A stretch of 64,000 bases of DNA, from NCBI RefSeq assembly GCF_000959725.1, contig NZ_CP009323.1, positions 3,596,001-3,660,000 on the forward strand, read 5' to 3'. The position numbers and the translations under genes are program-made. This stretch comes from Burkholderia gladioli. Lineage in GTDB: Bacteria > Pseudomonadota > Gammaproteobacteria > Burkholderiales > Burkholderiaceae. The notes below the pieces were generated by a model, which made no database searches, was not told the DNA's origin, and was given only the letters and a program-made list of their open reading frames with translations. Of the stretch, positions 8,097 to 16,314 are shown one piece after another (positions within the stretch are counted from its first letter, which is position 1; the number at the start of each line of letters is the position of its first letter).

Positions 8097-9158
8097 CTAG
8101 CGTGCCAGCAGCCAGCGCACGCGCGGCACCACCTGCTCGGCGAAGTCGCGCATGTCGGCCTCGAAGGGCTGGAACTGCAGCATGAACAGTTCGATGCCGG
8201 CGCGATGGAAGGCCACGATGCGCTCGGCCACCTGGTCGTGGCTGCCCACCAGCCCCGCGGCGGTGCCGCCGTTCGAGCCGACGCGCGCCGATTGCGCGAA
8301 GGTGCGGAACATCACCGCGTTCGGGTCGATGTTGGCCTTCTGTTGCTCGCGCAAGGGTTTGTCGCGCTCGGCGAGCGCGAACAGATGCGCGAGGTGCGCC
8401 TCGGCCCGCGCCGCGCTATCGCGCGCGATCACGAAGGCGGACAGCCCGAAGCGCAGCGGCGCCGCCGCGCCCGGGCGCGAGCGCGCCCCCACGTCGGCGA
8501 TCAGCGCCTCGACGGCTTCCAGCGGCTGGCCGTTGATGAACCAGACATCGCCCTTGTCGGCCACCAGCGCGCGCGCCGGCTCCGATTCCCCGCCCACGTA
8601 GATGCGCGGCCGCGCCCGATAGGGATCGGTCGGCCGCAGCGCGTAGTCGTCGATGCGGAAATGCTCGCCGGCGAAGCGCACGGTTTCGCCGCGCAGCAGC
8701 GCCTCGACCACGGTGATCCATTCACGGCCATAGGCGTAACGCGCATCGTGCTCGGCGAAGCCGATGCCGGCGCGCTCCAGCTCCGGCCGGTTCCAGGCAT
8801 TGACCAGGTTGATGGCGAAGCGCCCGCCGCTGATCAGCTCGATCTGCTGCGCCATCTTGGCCAGCACCACCGGGTGATAGAGGTAGGGCTTGATGGCCGC
8901 GATGATCTCGATGCGCTCGGTGAGCGCCGCGAGCGCGGCCGAGGCGGTCCAGGCCTCGAGCTGGTCGAGCGAGGGCTGGTGCGGGTTGACGGTGTGCTGG
9001 GCGACCAGCACCGAGTCGTAGCCGAGCCGTTCGGCCTCGAGCACCAGCGCCTTGTTGCGTGCCCAGGAGGCGTCATAGGGTTCGTCGGGGTCCTGCAGCG
9101 CCGCGCGCGAGCCGTGCACGAGCGCCCAGACGCCGAAGCGGGGCAGGGGGGCGGTCAT
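8097..9158 (-). CDS. LLM-class flavin-dependent monooxygenase (alkanesulfonate monooxygenase-like)
   Basis: A 353-residue luciferase-like TIM-barrel protein. Recognisable family segments are AQHTVNPHQPSLDQLEAWTA near the N-terminus, then PVVLAKMAQQIELISGGRFA, NLVNAWNRPELERAGIGFAE and ARPRIYVGGESEPARALVAD, as in SsuD/SfnG-type enzymes that oxidise sulfonates, sulfones or related compounds with FMNH2 from a partner reductase. No reductase is encoded nearby. The start was set at MTAPLPRFG, preceded by AAGGAA; a longer in-frame start lacks support. It is divergent from the GlxA-type regulator, which may control it. The substrate is not predictable. Confidence 0.85.
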   Translation of the reverse strand: MTAPLPRFGVWALVHGSRAALQDPDEPYDASWARNKALVLEAERLGYDSVLVAQHTVNPHQPSLDQLEAWTASAALAALTERIEIIAAIKPYLYHPVVLAKMAQQIELISGGRFAINLVNAWNRPELERAGIGFAEHDARYAYGREWITVVEALLRGETVRFAGEHFRIDDYALRPTDPYRARPRIYVGGESEPARALVADKGDVWFINGQPLEAVEALIADVGARSRPGAAAPLRFGLSAFVIARDSAARAEAHLAHLFALAERDKPLREQQKANIDPNAVMFRTFAQSARVGSNGGTAAGLVGSHDQVAERIVAFHRAGIELFMLQFQPFEADMRDFAEQVVPRVRWLLAR

Positions 9159-9365
9159 CCGTGTTCCTTGATCCGATATGAAGCAACCCGATATGGTCGC
9201 GGCCGCGCGCCGGCGATCCAACCAAGTTTTTCAGCTAAGGATGTTCCGTTCCAGCGGTATCGCGGCCGCGCGGCTGCGCTTCGCACGGCCGAAGCGCTTT
9301 GCCACGGCCATGTCTTGAATCGTGTATAAATACATCTTTCATGACATCGACGCCGGGAGACGGCC

Positions 9366-10310
9366 ATGCATCGAATCGGGTACCTGCTCTGCGACGGCTT
9401 CCAGATGATGGCGCTGGCCACCCAGACCATCTTCGAGGTGGCCAACCAGGCCGCCGGCGAGCCTTTCTACGCGGTCGACAACTATTCGATCGAGGGCGGC
9501 CCGCAACGCTCCTCGCTGGGCATGCAGGTGGAAACGCGCGCGGTGTCGCCGCGCGCGGGCGTCGACACCTGGATCGTGGCCGGCGTGATCGATCCGCTGG
9601 CGGTGCCGGCGCCCGGGCCGCTGCTGGCCTTCCTGCGCCGCTCCGGCCTGCGCGCGCGGCGCGTGGCCGGAATCTGCACCGGCGGCTTCATGCTGGCCGA
9701 GGCGGGGCTGCTCGACGGCCGGCGCGCCACCACGCACTGGGCCTATGCGCGCGCACTGGGGCAGCAGCATCCGGCGGTACAGGTCGAGGACGATCGCATC
9801 TACATCGTCGACGGCCCGGTCTGGACCTCGGCGGGCATGACGGCCGGCCTCGACCTGGCGCTGGCGATGGTCGAGCACGATCTCGGCGCCGAGGTGGCGC
9901 GCAGCGTCGCGCACAAGCTGGTGATGCACCAGCGCCGCTCGGGCGGCCAGTCGCAGCATTCGGAGATGCTCGAGCTCGCACCCAAGTCCGATCGCATCCA
10001 GAACGCGCTCAACTACGCGCGGCAGCATCTCGATCGCGCCGTCTCGGTGGATGAGCTGGCCGCCGCGGCGAACCTGAGTCCGCGCCAGTTCAGCCGCGTG
10101 TTCACCAGCGAGACGGGGCAGTCGCCGGCCAAGGCGATCGAGGGCCTGCGCCTGGAGGCGGCGCGCCTGATGATCGAGCGCGGCACGCATTCGCTGGAGG
10201 TGATCGCGCGCGAGACCGGCTTTCGCGACCGGCGCCATCTGCGCGAGGCCTTCGTGCGCGGCTTCGGGGTGCCGCCGCAGGCTGTGCGGCGCGAGGCGAG
10301 GGCGGGCTGA
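9366..10310 (+). CDS. GlxA-family AraC-type transcriptional regulator
   Basis: A 314-residue protein with an N-terminal DJ-1/PfpI-like domain (about residues 1-190; the nucleophile-elbow region reads GICTGGFMLAEAGL) and a C-terminal double helix-turn-helix of the AraC/XylS type (about 215-310; ARQHLDRAVSVDELAAAANL and SPRQFSRVFTSETGQSP). The arrangement is that of GlxA/ArgR/GbdR-like regulators, which often respond to amines, amino acids or betaines. The ribosome binding site is GGGAGA, close to the ATG. It probably controls the divergent flavin monooxygenase. Its stop codon lies in the first unit of a 16-bp tandem repeat. Confidence 0.9.
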   Translation: MHRIGYLLCDGFQMMALATQTIFEVANQAAGEPFYAVDNYSIEGGPQRSSLGMQVETRAVSPRAGVDTWIVAGVIDPLAVPAPGPLLAFLRRSGLRARRVAGICTGGFMLAEAGLLDGRRATTHWAYARALGQQHPAVQVEDDRIYIVDGPVWTSAGMTAGLDLALAMVEHDLGAEVARSVAHKLVMHQRRSGGQSQHSEMLELAPKSDRIQNALNYARQHLDRAVSVDELAAAANLSPRQFSRVFTSETGQSPAKAIEGLRLEAARLMIERGTHSLEVIARETGFRDRRHLREAFVRGFGVPPQAVRREARAG

Positions 10311-10357
10311 GGCGAGGGCGGGCTGAGGCGAGGGCGGCCTGAGGCGAGGGCGGCCTG
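10294..10357 (+). repeat. Four 16-bp tandem repeats across a stop codon
   Basis: The unit AGGCGAGGGCGGGCTG is repeated four times (10294, 10310, 10326, 10342); units 3 and 4 read GGCCTG in place of GGGCTG. Each unit junction contains TGA (10308, 10324, 10340, 10356). Because 16 is not a multiple of three, the stops fall in all three frames. The first TGA ends the GlxA-type regulator gene. Confidence 0.9.
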
Positions 10358-10507
10358 AGGCCGATTCGTTCGGTCTGCCGAGCGTTCGGCACGCCGGGCG
10401 CGCATCCGAAGTTCGCGTCTGGCCGGATGCGCCGCACGGGGAGAAGGCGGTTGGCTACCCGCTTCGGCGATGGGCCGGCGCACCGTCCGTCGCGTCGTCT
10501 TCCGATC

Positions 10508-11131
10508 TCAATCGCGTCGCGATATGACCATGTAGTAGCCGCAGGGCTCGTCGGTCTGGTTGACGAAGGCATGATCGACGTTCGCCTGGAAGAACAGCGA
10601 ATCGCCGGGGCCGAGGTACTCCCTGGCGTCGAAGAAGTCGACCACGAGATGGCCGATCGTCACCACGATCTGCTTTTCGGTTCCTTCGGGATAGGCGGGA
10701 AGGCGGTCGGTGGACACGCCGGGCGGGAGATGGTGATAGACGAGTTCGACACGTCCACCGCCAGTGGCCGGCGACACGATATGCCGCTCGAAACCGTTTT
10801 CGGGATCCCGGAAGATCGGACGGGCGGCCCTGCGCATCAACACCGTGGCGCCTTTCGAGGCGCTTCCCCCCACCAGTTCCGTCAGCGAGGTGCGCAGGCT
10901 CTGGGCGATGCGGGTCGCGATGCCGATGGTCGGGCTCTTTTCTCCGCGTTCGACCTTGGACAGCATGGCGCGGCTCACGCCTGAACGATCCGACAACTGC
11001 TCCAGGGTCATCCCGGCGGCGGCACGGAGCTTGCGCACCCGGGCGCCGAAGGCTTCGGAGAGTTCGTCCGCTTCGCTCGATGCATCGGCATTCGCGTTAG
11101 GGACGGATGAGCGATCGTTTTTCAAGGCCAT
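10508..11131 (-). CDS. XRE-family regulator with C-terminal cupin domain
   Basis: A 207-residue protein with an N-terminal helix-turn-helix of the Cro/CI type (about residues 28-85; MTLEQLSDRSGVSRAMLSKV then VERGEKSPTIGIATRIAQSL) and a C-terminal cupin barrel (about 110-205), ending GYYMVISRRD. The first 27 residues are a Ser/Asp-rich tail. Such regulators sense a small acid or amine through the cupin and usually control a divergent operon. Here the divergent neighbours are the FAH-family and lactonase-like genes, and two similar sequences sit in the shared intergenic region. A gap of about 150 bases separates its stop from the repeat at 10357. Confidence 0.9.
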   Translation of the reverse strand: MALKNDRSSVPNANADASSEADELSEAFGARVRKLRAAAGMTLEQLSDRSGVSRAMLSKVERGEKSPTIGIATRIAQSLRTSLTELVGGSASKGATVLMRRAARPIFRDPENGFERHIVSPATGGGRVELVYHHLPPGVSTDRLPAYPEGTEKQIVVTIGHLVVDFFDAREYLGPGDSLFFQANVDHAFVNQTDEPCGYYMVISRRD

Positions 11132-11154
11132 CGTGTCAGTCTACAGGGCCGATC

Positions 11155-11177
11155 ATTATCTTCCACTATGGGAGAAA
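11155..11177 (-). promoter_or_regulatory. Candidate operator near the start of the XRE-cupin gene
   Basis: On the minus strand this reads TTTCTCCCATAGTGGAAG and then ATAAT. It closely resembles the plus-strand sequence at 11246-11268 (AATTCTCCTATCGTAGATAT then AAT), sharing TTCTCC-AT-GT and the ATAAT end. It lies 24 bases upstream of the regulator's ATG. The ATAAT end also resembles part of a -10 box. Autoregulation by the XRE-cupin protein is the simplest reading. Confidence 0.5.
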
Positions 11178-11240
11178 GTTTCAATTGAGCGCCGGCCAGG
11201 TCGATCCGGAACAAGACGAATCCGGTCCGATCATGTCCCC

Positions 11241-11268
11241 TTGATAATTCTCCTATCGTAGATATAAT
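11241..11268 (+). promoter_or_regulatory. Sigma-70 promoter with embedded operator for the FAH-lactonase operon
   Basis: TTGATA (11241-11246) and TATAAT (11263-11268) are separated by 16 bases, a near-consensus sigma-70 promoter. Between and over them lies TTCTCCTATCGTAGATAT, the second copy of the motif found upstream of the divergent XRE-cupin gene. A repressor bound here would block RNA polymerase. The start codon of the first structural gene is about 100 bases downstream. Confidence 0.65.
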
Positions 11269-11365
11269 CCACCAAAGGAGAGTGGCGGCGCGCCGGGCGG
11301 TTTCGAGAAATCCCCATGCGTCGTCATGCGGCTCCCCATTCATCGCACTTGTTCGAGGATTGCAC

Positions 11366-12292
11366 ATGGGTATCGCTGGAAATGGCGCCAAGGTCGGCGC
11401 GCTCGACCTGAGGCTGGCCAATCTGCGTGTCGACGGCGCGTTGGCGCTCGGCGCGGAGATCGACGGCAGGATCGTGAACATCACGCGCGCGGGCCGCGAG
11501 CTGAACCTGCCGGCGCCCGCGGATATGGACGACCTGCTCCAGAATGGCCTGGCGGACCAGGTTCGCGCGATCGTCGAGCGGGTCCGCTCCGAAGGGGACC
11601 ACGCAGGCCTGGAGGCGGCCGATGTCGTGTTTGCACCGCTCGTCACCCGGCCTCGAAAAATCGTCTGCGTGGGCTTCAACTACCAGGCGCATGCCGCCGA
11701 GACAGGCACGCCGGTTCCCAAGGCGCCGCCGCTGTTCGCCAAGTACGCGAACGCCCTCAATCACCATCGGGGCGAGGTGATGCTGCCCACGCGAATGGAT
11801 CGCGAATTCGACTACGAGACAGAGCTGGTGCTGATCTTCGGCGAGCGATGCCGCGACGTACCCGAGGCTGATGCCCTTTCCGTGCTTGCCGGCTATGCGA
11901 TCGGCAATGACATCAGCGCGCGCGGGCTGCAGAACATCACCTCGCAGTTCATGGCGGGCAAGATGTCCGACGGTTTTGCCCCGCTCGGTCCGTGGCTGGT
12001 GACGCGTGACCGGGTGCCGGACCCGAACGCGCTGCGGCTGCGCACCTGGATGAACGGCGAACTGGTGCAGGACGGCAATACCGCCGACATGATTTTCGAT
12101 TGCCGGAAGATCGTCAGCTACGTGACCAGCATCATGAGCATCGAGCCGGGCGACATCGTGTTCACGGGTACGCCGCCGGGCGTGATCTGGGGGCAAAAGG
12201 GTCCGCGCGAACAGCGTCGGTGGCTCGCGGCCGGAGACGAGGTGGTGTCGTCGATCGAGGGGCTGGGCGAGCTGTCCGTGAGATTTGCCTGA
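11366..12292 (+). CDS. Fumarylacetoacetate hydrolase (FAH) family protein
   Basis: A 308-residue protein. The N-terminal 90 residues are the small FAH lid domain; the catalytic domain follows, with KIVCVGFNYQAHAAE, the metal-binding segment DYETELVLIFGE, GYAIGNDISARGLQ and the closing GDIVFTGTPPGV. Family members cleave or isomerise carbon-carbon bonds in 2-oxo acids (acylpyruvases, hydroxyheptadienedioate isomerases, KDF hydrolases). The exact substrate is not deducible. GAGGA-like bases upstream support the start at MGIAGNGAK. The next gene follows after 16 bases, so the two are one operon behind a strong promoter opposite the XRE-cupin gene. Confidence 0.9.
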   Translation: MGIAGNGAKVGALDLRLANLRVDGALALGAEIDGRIVNITRAGRELNLPAPADMDDLLQNGLADQVRAIVERVRSEGDHAGLEAADVVFAPLVTRPRKIVCVGFNYQAHAAETGTPVPKAPPLFAKYANALNHHRGEVMLPTRMDREFDYETELVLIFGERCRDVPEADALSVLAGYAIGNDISARGLQNITSQFMAGKMSDGFAPLGPWLVTRDRVPDPNALRLRTWMNGELVQDGNTADMIFDCRKIVSYVTSIMSIEPGDIVFTGTPPGVIWGQKGPREQRRWLAAGDEVVSSIEGLGELSVRFA

Positions 12293-12308
12293 TATCGGGA
12301 GGTGTTCG

Positions 12309-13091
12309 ATGGAAAGCAGGGCATCGGTCGAACGCATCTATATTCTCGACGGCGGTACCGCTCGGGTCGAGGATGCGTCGATCTACTCGCCGGGTTTCAA
12401 TATCGGAAAGCCGATGACGCTGAGCTGCAACGCGTATCTGATCCGGCATCGGGATCAATGGATGCTGTGGGATACCGGGACGCAGGACGACCTGATCGAG
12501 GAGCCGGCAGGAAGAGTCATCGCGCACGGGATTCATGGCAGCGTGAACCGGACCATCGAGTCCCAGCTTGCCGAGATCGGCGTGGATCCGGACGACATCG
12601 CGATACTCGCCATTTCCCACGCGCACTACGATCACGTGGGCAATTGCAGGCAGTTTCGCCGGGCAAGATGGATCGCGCAGAAAGCCGAATACGAGGCGAT
12701 GTTCGGCCCCGATCCCGGTGCGTTCGGATTCAAGCCCGAGCTCTATGCATCGCTGCTGGGCAACGACACGGAGATCGTCGAGGGCGATCACGACGTGTTC
12801 GGCGACGGCGCCGTTCGCATCATCTCGACGCCCGGTCATACTCCCGGCCATTGTTCGCTGATGGTGAACCTGCCGGACAGCGGCGTGGTGCTGCTCAGCG
12901 GCGACGTGGCCCACAACCGCCGCAATTTCCAGTGCAGATGCGTTCCCGCCTTCAACGCGGATGCCTTGGGATCGATCGCCTCGATGAATCGGGTCGACGA
13001 AATCCTCGAGCGGGAAGGGGCCACCCTGTGGGTCAACCACGACCTGGCACAAAACATGACCCTGGCTCACGCACCGCGATCCATTTCCTGA
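12309..13091 (+). CDS. Metallo-beta-lactamase fold hydrolase, N-acyl homoserine lactonase-like
   Basis: A 260-residue enzyme with the dinuclear zinc motif SHAHYDHVGN (His104, His106, Asp108, His109), followed by STPGHTPGH (His177), LLSGDV (Asp199) and NHD (His244). This spacing matches AHL lactonases of the AiiA/AttM group and related lactonases. The tyrosine usually found three residues after the bridging Asp in AiiA is His202 here, so the substrate may differ. GGGAGG precedes the start. Being paired with an FAH-family hydrolase behind a dedicated regulator fits a small catabolic route that opens a lactone and then cleaves the product; quorum-signal degradation is the alternative. Confidence 0.85.
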   Translation: MESRASVERIYILDGGTARVEDASIYSPGFNIGKPMTLSCNAYLIRHRDQWMLWDTGTQDDLIEEPAGRVIAHGIHGSVNRTIESQLAEIGVDPDDIAILAISHAHYDHVGNCRQFRRARWIAQKAEYEAMFGPDPGAFGFKPELYASLLGNDTEIVEGDHDVFGDGAVRIISTPGHTPGHCSLMVNLPDSGVVLLSGDVAHNRRNFQCRCVPAFNADALGSIASMNRVDEILEREGATLWVNHDLAQNMTLAHAPRSIS

Positions 13092-13108
13092 GCGCGCAGC
13101 TCAGTCGT

Positions 13109-13426
13109 TCAGCCGCGCGGCGGCTCCGGCACCTCGATGGCCAGCAGCACCGAGCCGACCGACTTGCCATGCGCGTCGAGCGCGAGCGAACGCGTCACGC
13201 CGCCGCCCAGCGCCTCGCCGAGCACGAAGTTGAAGGCCGCCAGCATCGGCAGCTCGTGGCGTACCACCTCGCCCAGCACGAAGGCGCCGAGCCAGTCCTT
13301 CACGCGCTCGGCGCTCAGGTGTTCGCGCAGGTGCGCATAGTCCCGCGCGTCGCGGCAGATCACCGAGACGTTCAGCGTATTGCCCTTGTCGCCGGTGCGC
13401 GAATGCGCCAGTTCACGCAGTTGCAT
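13109..13426 (-). CDS. AtuA-like C-terminal partner protein
   Basis: A 105-residue protein that matches the small C-terminal region found fused to, or encoded next to, AtuA (DUF1446) proteins. Marks are the N-terminal LRELAHSRTGDKGNTLNVSV, then VFVLGEVVRHELPML-like strands and FNFVLGEALGGGVTRSL. It overlaps the 3' end of the AtuA gene by 14 bases and is surely its translational partner. AtuA proteins are tied to acyclic terpene (geraniol/citronellol) utilisation in Pseudomonas, but many homologues occur in other acid or terpenoid pathways, and the biochemical role is not established. Confidence 0.8.
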   Translation of the reverse strand: MQLRELAHSRTGDKGNTLNVSVICRDARDYAHLREHLSAERVKDWLGAFVLGEVVRHELPMLAAFNFVLGEALGGGVTRSLALDAHGKSVGSVLLAIEVPEPPRG

Positions 13427-14834
13427 CGTCCACCTCCAGCATCGTGAATACGGGCCGCACTTGCTCGCGCGGCAGCAGCACCGACTGCACCGCCAGCACC
13501 TCGCGCACCGCCTTGGTCGCGCCGCCGCCGCCGGCCGGCCCGTTGGTATAGAGCGTCTCGACCTCGTTACCGATGCGCGCCGCCTCGGCGGCCGTCGCGC
13601 ACCGGCCGGCCACGCGCAGCCGCAGCTCGGCCGGCTCGCCGCGCGCGTCGTGTGCCTCGCGTTCGTCGATGCCAGTCGCGCCGTAGAGCGAATCGACGCC
13701 GATCAGGTCGATGCGTAATTCGCTGGTCGCCACGCCGGTCAGCTTCAGCCGCTCGCGCACGATCTCGCCGGCCAGCCGCGCGCGCGCCAGCGCGCCCGGG
13801 CCGCCGTAGGAGATCTGGCCTTCGCCGATATGGCCGTCGGCATAGGCCACCGACACCTTCAGCGTATCGGGCCGCGCGCGGCCGGCACCGCCCGTCACGC
13901 GCACCCGGTCCGGGCCTTCCTCGCTCACCGTCACGCGGCTGAAATCGGCCGTCACGTCGGGCTGCAGGTAGCGCGCCGGATCGTGGATCTCGTAGATCAG
14001 TTGCTGCTTGCAGGTCTCGGCGCTGACGCGCCCGCCCGAGCGGGCCAGCTTGGTGATCGTCACCGCGCCGTCCTCGGCCACCTCGCCGATCGGGAAGCCG
14101 AGCCGCGCCAGGTCCGGCACGTCCAGCCAGCCCGGGTCGGCGAAGTAGCCGCCCGTCACCTGGCCCGCGCATTCGAGCAGATGGCCGACCACGGTGGCCT
14201 GGCCGAGCCGGGCCCAGTCGTCCATGCGCCAGCCGAATTCGTGGATCAGCGGCGCGGCGAACAAGGCGGGGTCGGCCACGCGCCCGGTCAGCACGATATC
14301 GGCGCCGGCGGCCAGCGCCGCGACGATCGGCTCGGCGCCGAGGTAGGCATTGGCCGAGACGATGCGCTCGCGATAGTCGGCCACCGCCTCGCCCGATTCG
14401 ACGAAACGCAAGCCGCCGCGCAGCACCGGCTCGAGCACGTCGTCGCCGCTGACGGCGGCGATCCTGAGCCCGGCGATGCCGAGCCCGGCGGCAATCCGCG
14501 CGGTCTCGCGCGCGGCCGCCAGCGGATTGGCCGCGCCCATGTTGGAGATGATCTTCACGCCGCGCGCGGCCGCCGCCGGCAGCACCGCGCGCATGCGCGC
14601 GCCGAGCAGCGGGTCGTAGCCGAGCGCGGGCACGGCGCGCCGCGCCTGCTGCGCGATCGCGATGGTGCGCTCGGCCAGGCATTCGAACACCAGGTAGTCG
14701 AGCGCGCCGTGCTCGGCCAGCTCGACGGCGGGCTCGATGCGGTCGCCGGAGTAGCCGGCGCCGGCGCCGAGCCGGACGCGCCGGCCGGCCGGGGCGGAGG
14801 GGGCGGAGGTAGACGCGGATGCGGAAGCTGTCAT
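13413..14834 (-). CDS. AtuA family protein (DUF1446)
   Basis: A 473-residue cytoplasmic protein. Family segments include RLGAGAGYSGDRIEPAVELA near the start, LDYLVFECLAERTIAIAQQA, VKIISNMGAANPLAAARETA and GADIVLTGRVADPALFAAPL. Many members have a separate or fused C-terminal piece; here that piece is the overlapping downstream gene. Known association: acyclic terpene catabolism in Pseudomonas; the reaction is unproven. In this window it is followed by no acyl-CoA carboxylase or other atu genes. It is instead preceded by a CitMHS transporter, so the substrate could be a carboxylic acid. The N-terminal 18 residues are Ala/Ser-rich and the true start may be later. Confidence 0.85.
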   Translation of the reverse strand: MTASASASTSAPSAPAGRRVRLGAGAGYSGDRIEPAVELAEHGALDYLVFECLAERTIAIAQQARRAVPALGYDPLLGARMRAVLPAAAARGVKIISNMGAANPLAAARETARIAAGLGIAGLRIAAVSGDDVLEPVLRGGLRFVESGEAVADYRERIVSANAYLGAEPIVAALAAGADIVLTGRVADPALFAAPLIHEFGWRMDDWARLGQATVVGHLLECAGQVTGGYFADPGWLDVPDLARLGFPIGEVAEDGAVTITKLARSGGRVSAETCKQQLIYEIHDPARYLQPDVTADFSRVTVSEEGPDRVRVTGGAGRARPDTLKVSVAYADGHIGEGQISYGGPGALARARLAGEIVRERLKLTGVATSELRIDLIGVDSLYGATGIDEREAHDARGEPAELRLRVAGRCATAAEAARIGNEVETLYTNGPAGGGGATKAVREVLAVQSVLLPREQVRPVFTMLEVDDATA

Positions 14835-14907
14835 GACGGGAATTCCGGTCGCTTGCGCGACTTGGTTGGACGGTATCGGCCGGCTGCCACGGCCATCGCG
14901 GCGCGCC

Positions 14908-16218
14908 TCACAGGGCGAACACGCCGAACAGGACGCAGGCCAGCGTCATCACCACCGAGGCGCCGAACAGCAGCGGGAAGGTGAATTTCTGGTGCTCGGC
15001 CAGCTCGATGCCGCACAGCCCGACCACCAGGAAGGTGGCCGGTGTGAGCGGGCTGACCGGGAAGCCGGTGGTCATCTGGCCGAGCAGGGCGGCCTGGCCG
15101 ACATGCAGGGCCGGCACGCCGAGCTGGCCGGCCACCTCGGCGATCACCGGCAGCACGCCGAAGTAGAAGGAATCGGGATCGAACAGCAGGCTCAGCGGCA
15201 TCGACAGCAGGCCCAGCGCGACGGGGATATGGCCCGCCATCGAGGGCGGCACGAAACCGACCGCGGCGGCGGCCATCGCCTTGAGCATGCCGCTGCCCTG
15301 CATGATGCCGGTGAACACGCCGGCGGCCAGCAGGATGCCGGCCATCATCAGCGCGGCGCGCGCATGCGCGTCGATGCGCCGGCGCTGCATCTCGACATCG
15401 GGATAGTTCACCAGCAGCGCGATGCAGAAGCCGACCATGAACATCAGCGCGGGCGGGATCTTCTCGCCCATCACCACCATCGTGCCGAGCACGATCACCG
15501 TCAGCACCAGGTTGAACCAGAACAGCCGCGGGCGGCGCAGCGCCTGCTCGTCGGCCGTCAGCACGCGCTCGGGCATCGGGATCGCGCCGCCGCCGGCCAG
15601 GCCCGCGCCGAGCCGCCGCTGTTCGCGCCGGCCGAGCCACCAGGCCGCGCCGAACACGAAGGCCAGGCCGACCGCCTGCACCGGGATCAGCGGATTGAAC
15701 AGCGCCGAGATCGGCAGGTGCAGCGAGGCCGAGGCGCGGATCATCGGGCCGGTCCAGGGCAGGAAGTTGATGCCGGCAGCCATCGAGACGGCCGCCGCCA
15801 GCACCCGGCGGTCCATGCCGAGCCGGTCGTAGAGCGGCAGCATGGCCGGGATCGTCACCAGGAAGCAGACCGCGCCCGAGCCGTCCAGGTGGATCAGCAG
15901 GGCCAGCAGGGTGGTGCCCATCACGATGCGGGTGGGGCGCGTGCCGACCGCGCGCAGGATCCGGTCGATGATCGGGTCGAGCGTGCCGGCGTCGGTGATC
16001 ACGCCGAAGTAGAGGATCGCGAACACGAACATGCCCACCACCGGCGCCAGGCTCTTCAGCCCGTTGATCACGAAGCCGCTGGTCTGCAGGCCGAAGCCGC
16101 CGAGCAGGGCCGCCGCGATCGGCACCAGGATCAGCGCGACCAGCGGCGACATGCGTTTCGAGAGGATCGCGCCGAGCAGCACGACGATGGTGGCGAGCCC
16201 CAGTAACGGCAGCATCAT
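14908..16218 (-). CDS. CitMHS family citrate/divalent-cation transporter
   Basis: A 436-residue membrane protein with about twelve hydrophobic segments. The family signature LIHLDGSGAVCFLVTIPAML and the paired SLLFDPDSFYFGVLPVIAEV and MTTGFPVSPLTPATFLVVGL segments identify it. Members import citrate or a related tricarboxylate as a metal complex, with protons. The start is at the first of two adjacent ATGs, behind GGAGA; a longer in-frame start would place it inside the LysR promoter. It is co-directional with the AtuA genes (73-base gap) and divergent from the LysR regulator, so it probably brings in the AtuA pathway's substrate. Confidence 0.9.
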   Translation of the reverse strand: MMLPLLGLATIVVLLGAILSKRMSPLVALILVPIAAALLGGFGLQTSGFVINGLKSLAPVVGMFVFAILYFGVITDAGTLDPIIDRILRAVGTRPTRIVMGTTLLALLIHLDGSGAVCFLVTIPAMLPLYDRLGMDRRVLAAAVSMAAGINFLPWTGPMIRASASLHLPISALFNPLIPVQAVGLAFVFGAAWWLGRREQRRLGAGLAGGGAIPMPERVLTADEQALRRPRLFWFNLVLTVIVLGTMVVMGEKIPPALMFMVGFCIALLVNYPDVEMQRRRIDAHARAALMMAGILLAAGVFTGIMQGSGMLKAMAAAAVGFVPPSMAGHIPVALGLLSMPLSLLFDPDSFYFGVLPVIAEVAGQLGVPALHVGQAALLGQMTTGFPVSPLTPATFLVVGLCGIELAEHQKFTFPLLFGASVVMTLACVLFGVFAL

Positions 16219-16291
16219 GGTGTCTCCGATCTTGTCTTTTGGTGAGGGCGAGCGTAAGTTTTGGAGCGCGATAAGACAATTGAAATGATTT

Positions 16292-16304
16292 GATTGCAGC
16301 AATC
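16292..16304 (+). promoter_or_regulatory. LysR-type binding site in the CitMHS/LysR intergenic region
   Basis: GATTGC-A-GCAATC is a perfect 6-bp inverted repeat and contains the T-N11-A pattern of LysR boxes. It lies 11 bases before the LysR-family start codon and about 75 bases from the divergent transporter start, the usual place for autoregulation and activation. Confidence 0.6.
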
Positions 16305-16314
16305 ACGAACCGTT

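Noticed and set aside
11366..12292. 2-keto-3-deoxy-L-fuconate hydrolase of the fucose pathway
   Set aside because: FAH-family membership fits, but it is 21 kb away, in its own operon with a different regulator and operator, so the link is too weak to call.
13109..14834. Complete acyclic terpene (atu) catabolic operon
   Set aside because: Only AtuA and its partner are present; no geranyl-CoA carboxylase or acyl-CoA dehydrogenase genes flank them.
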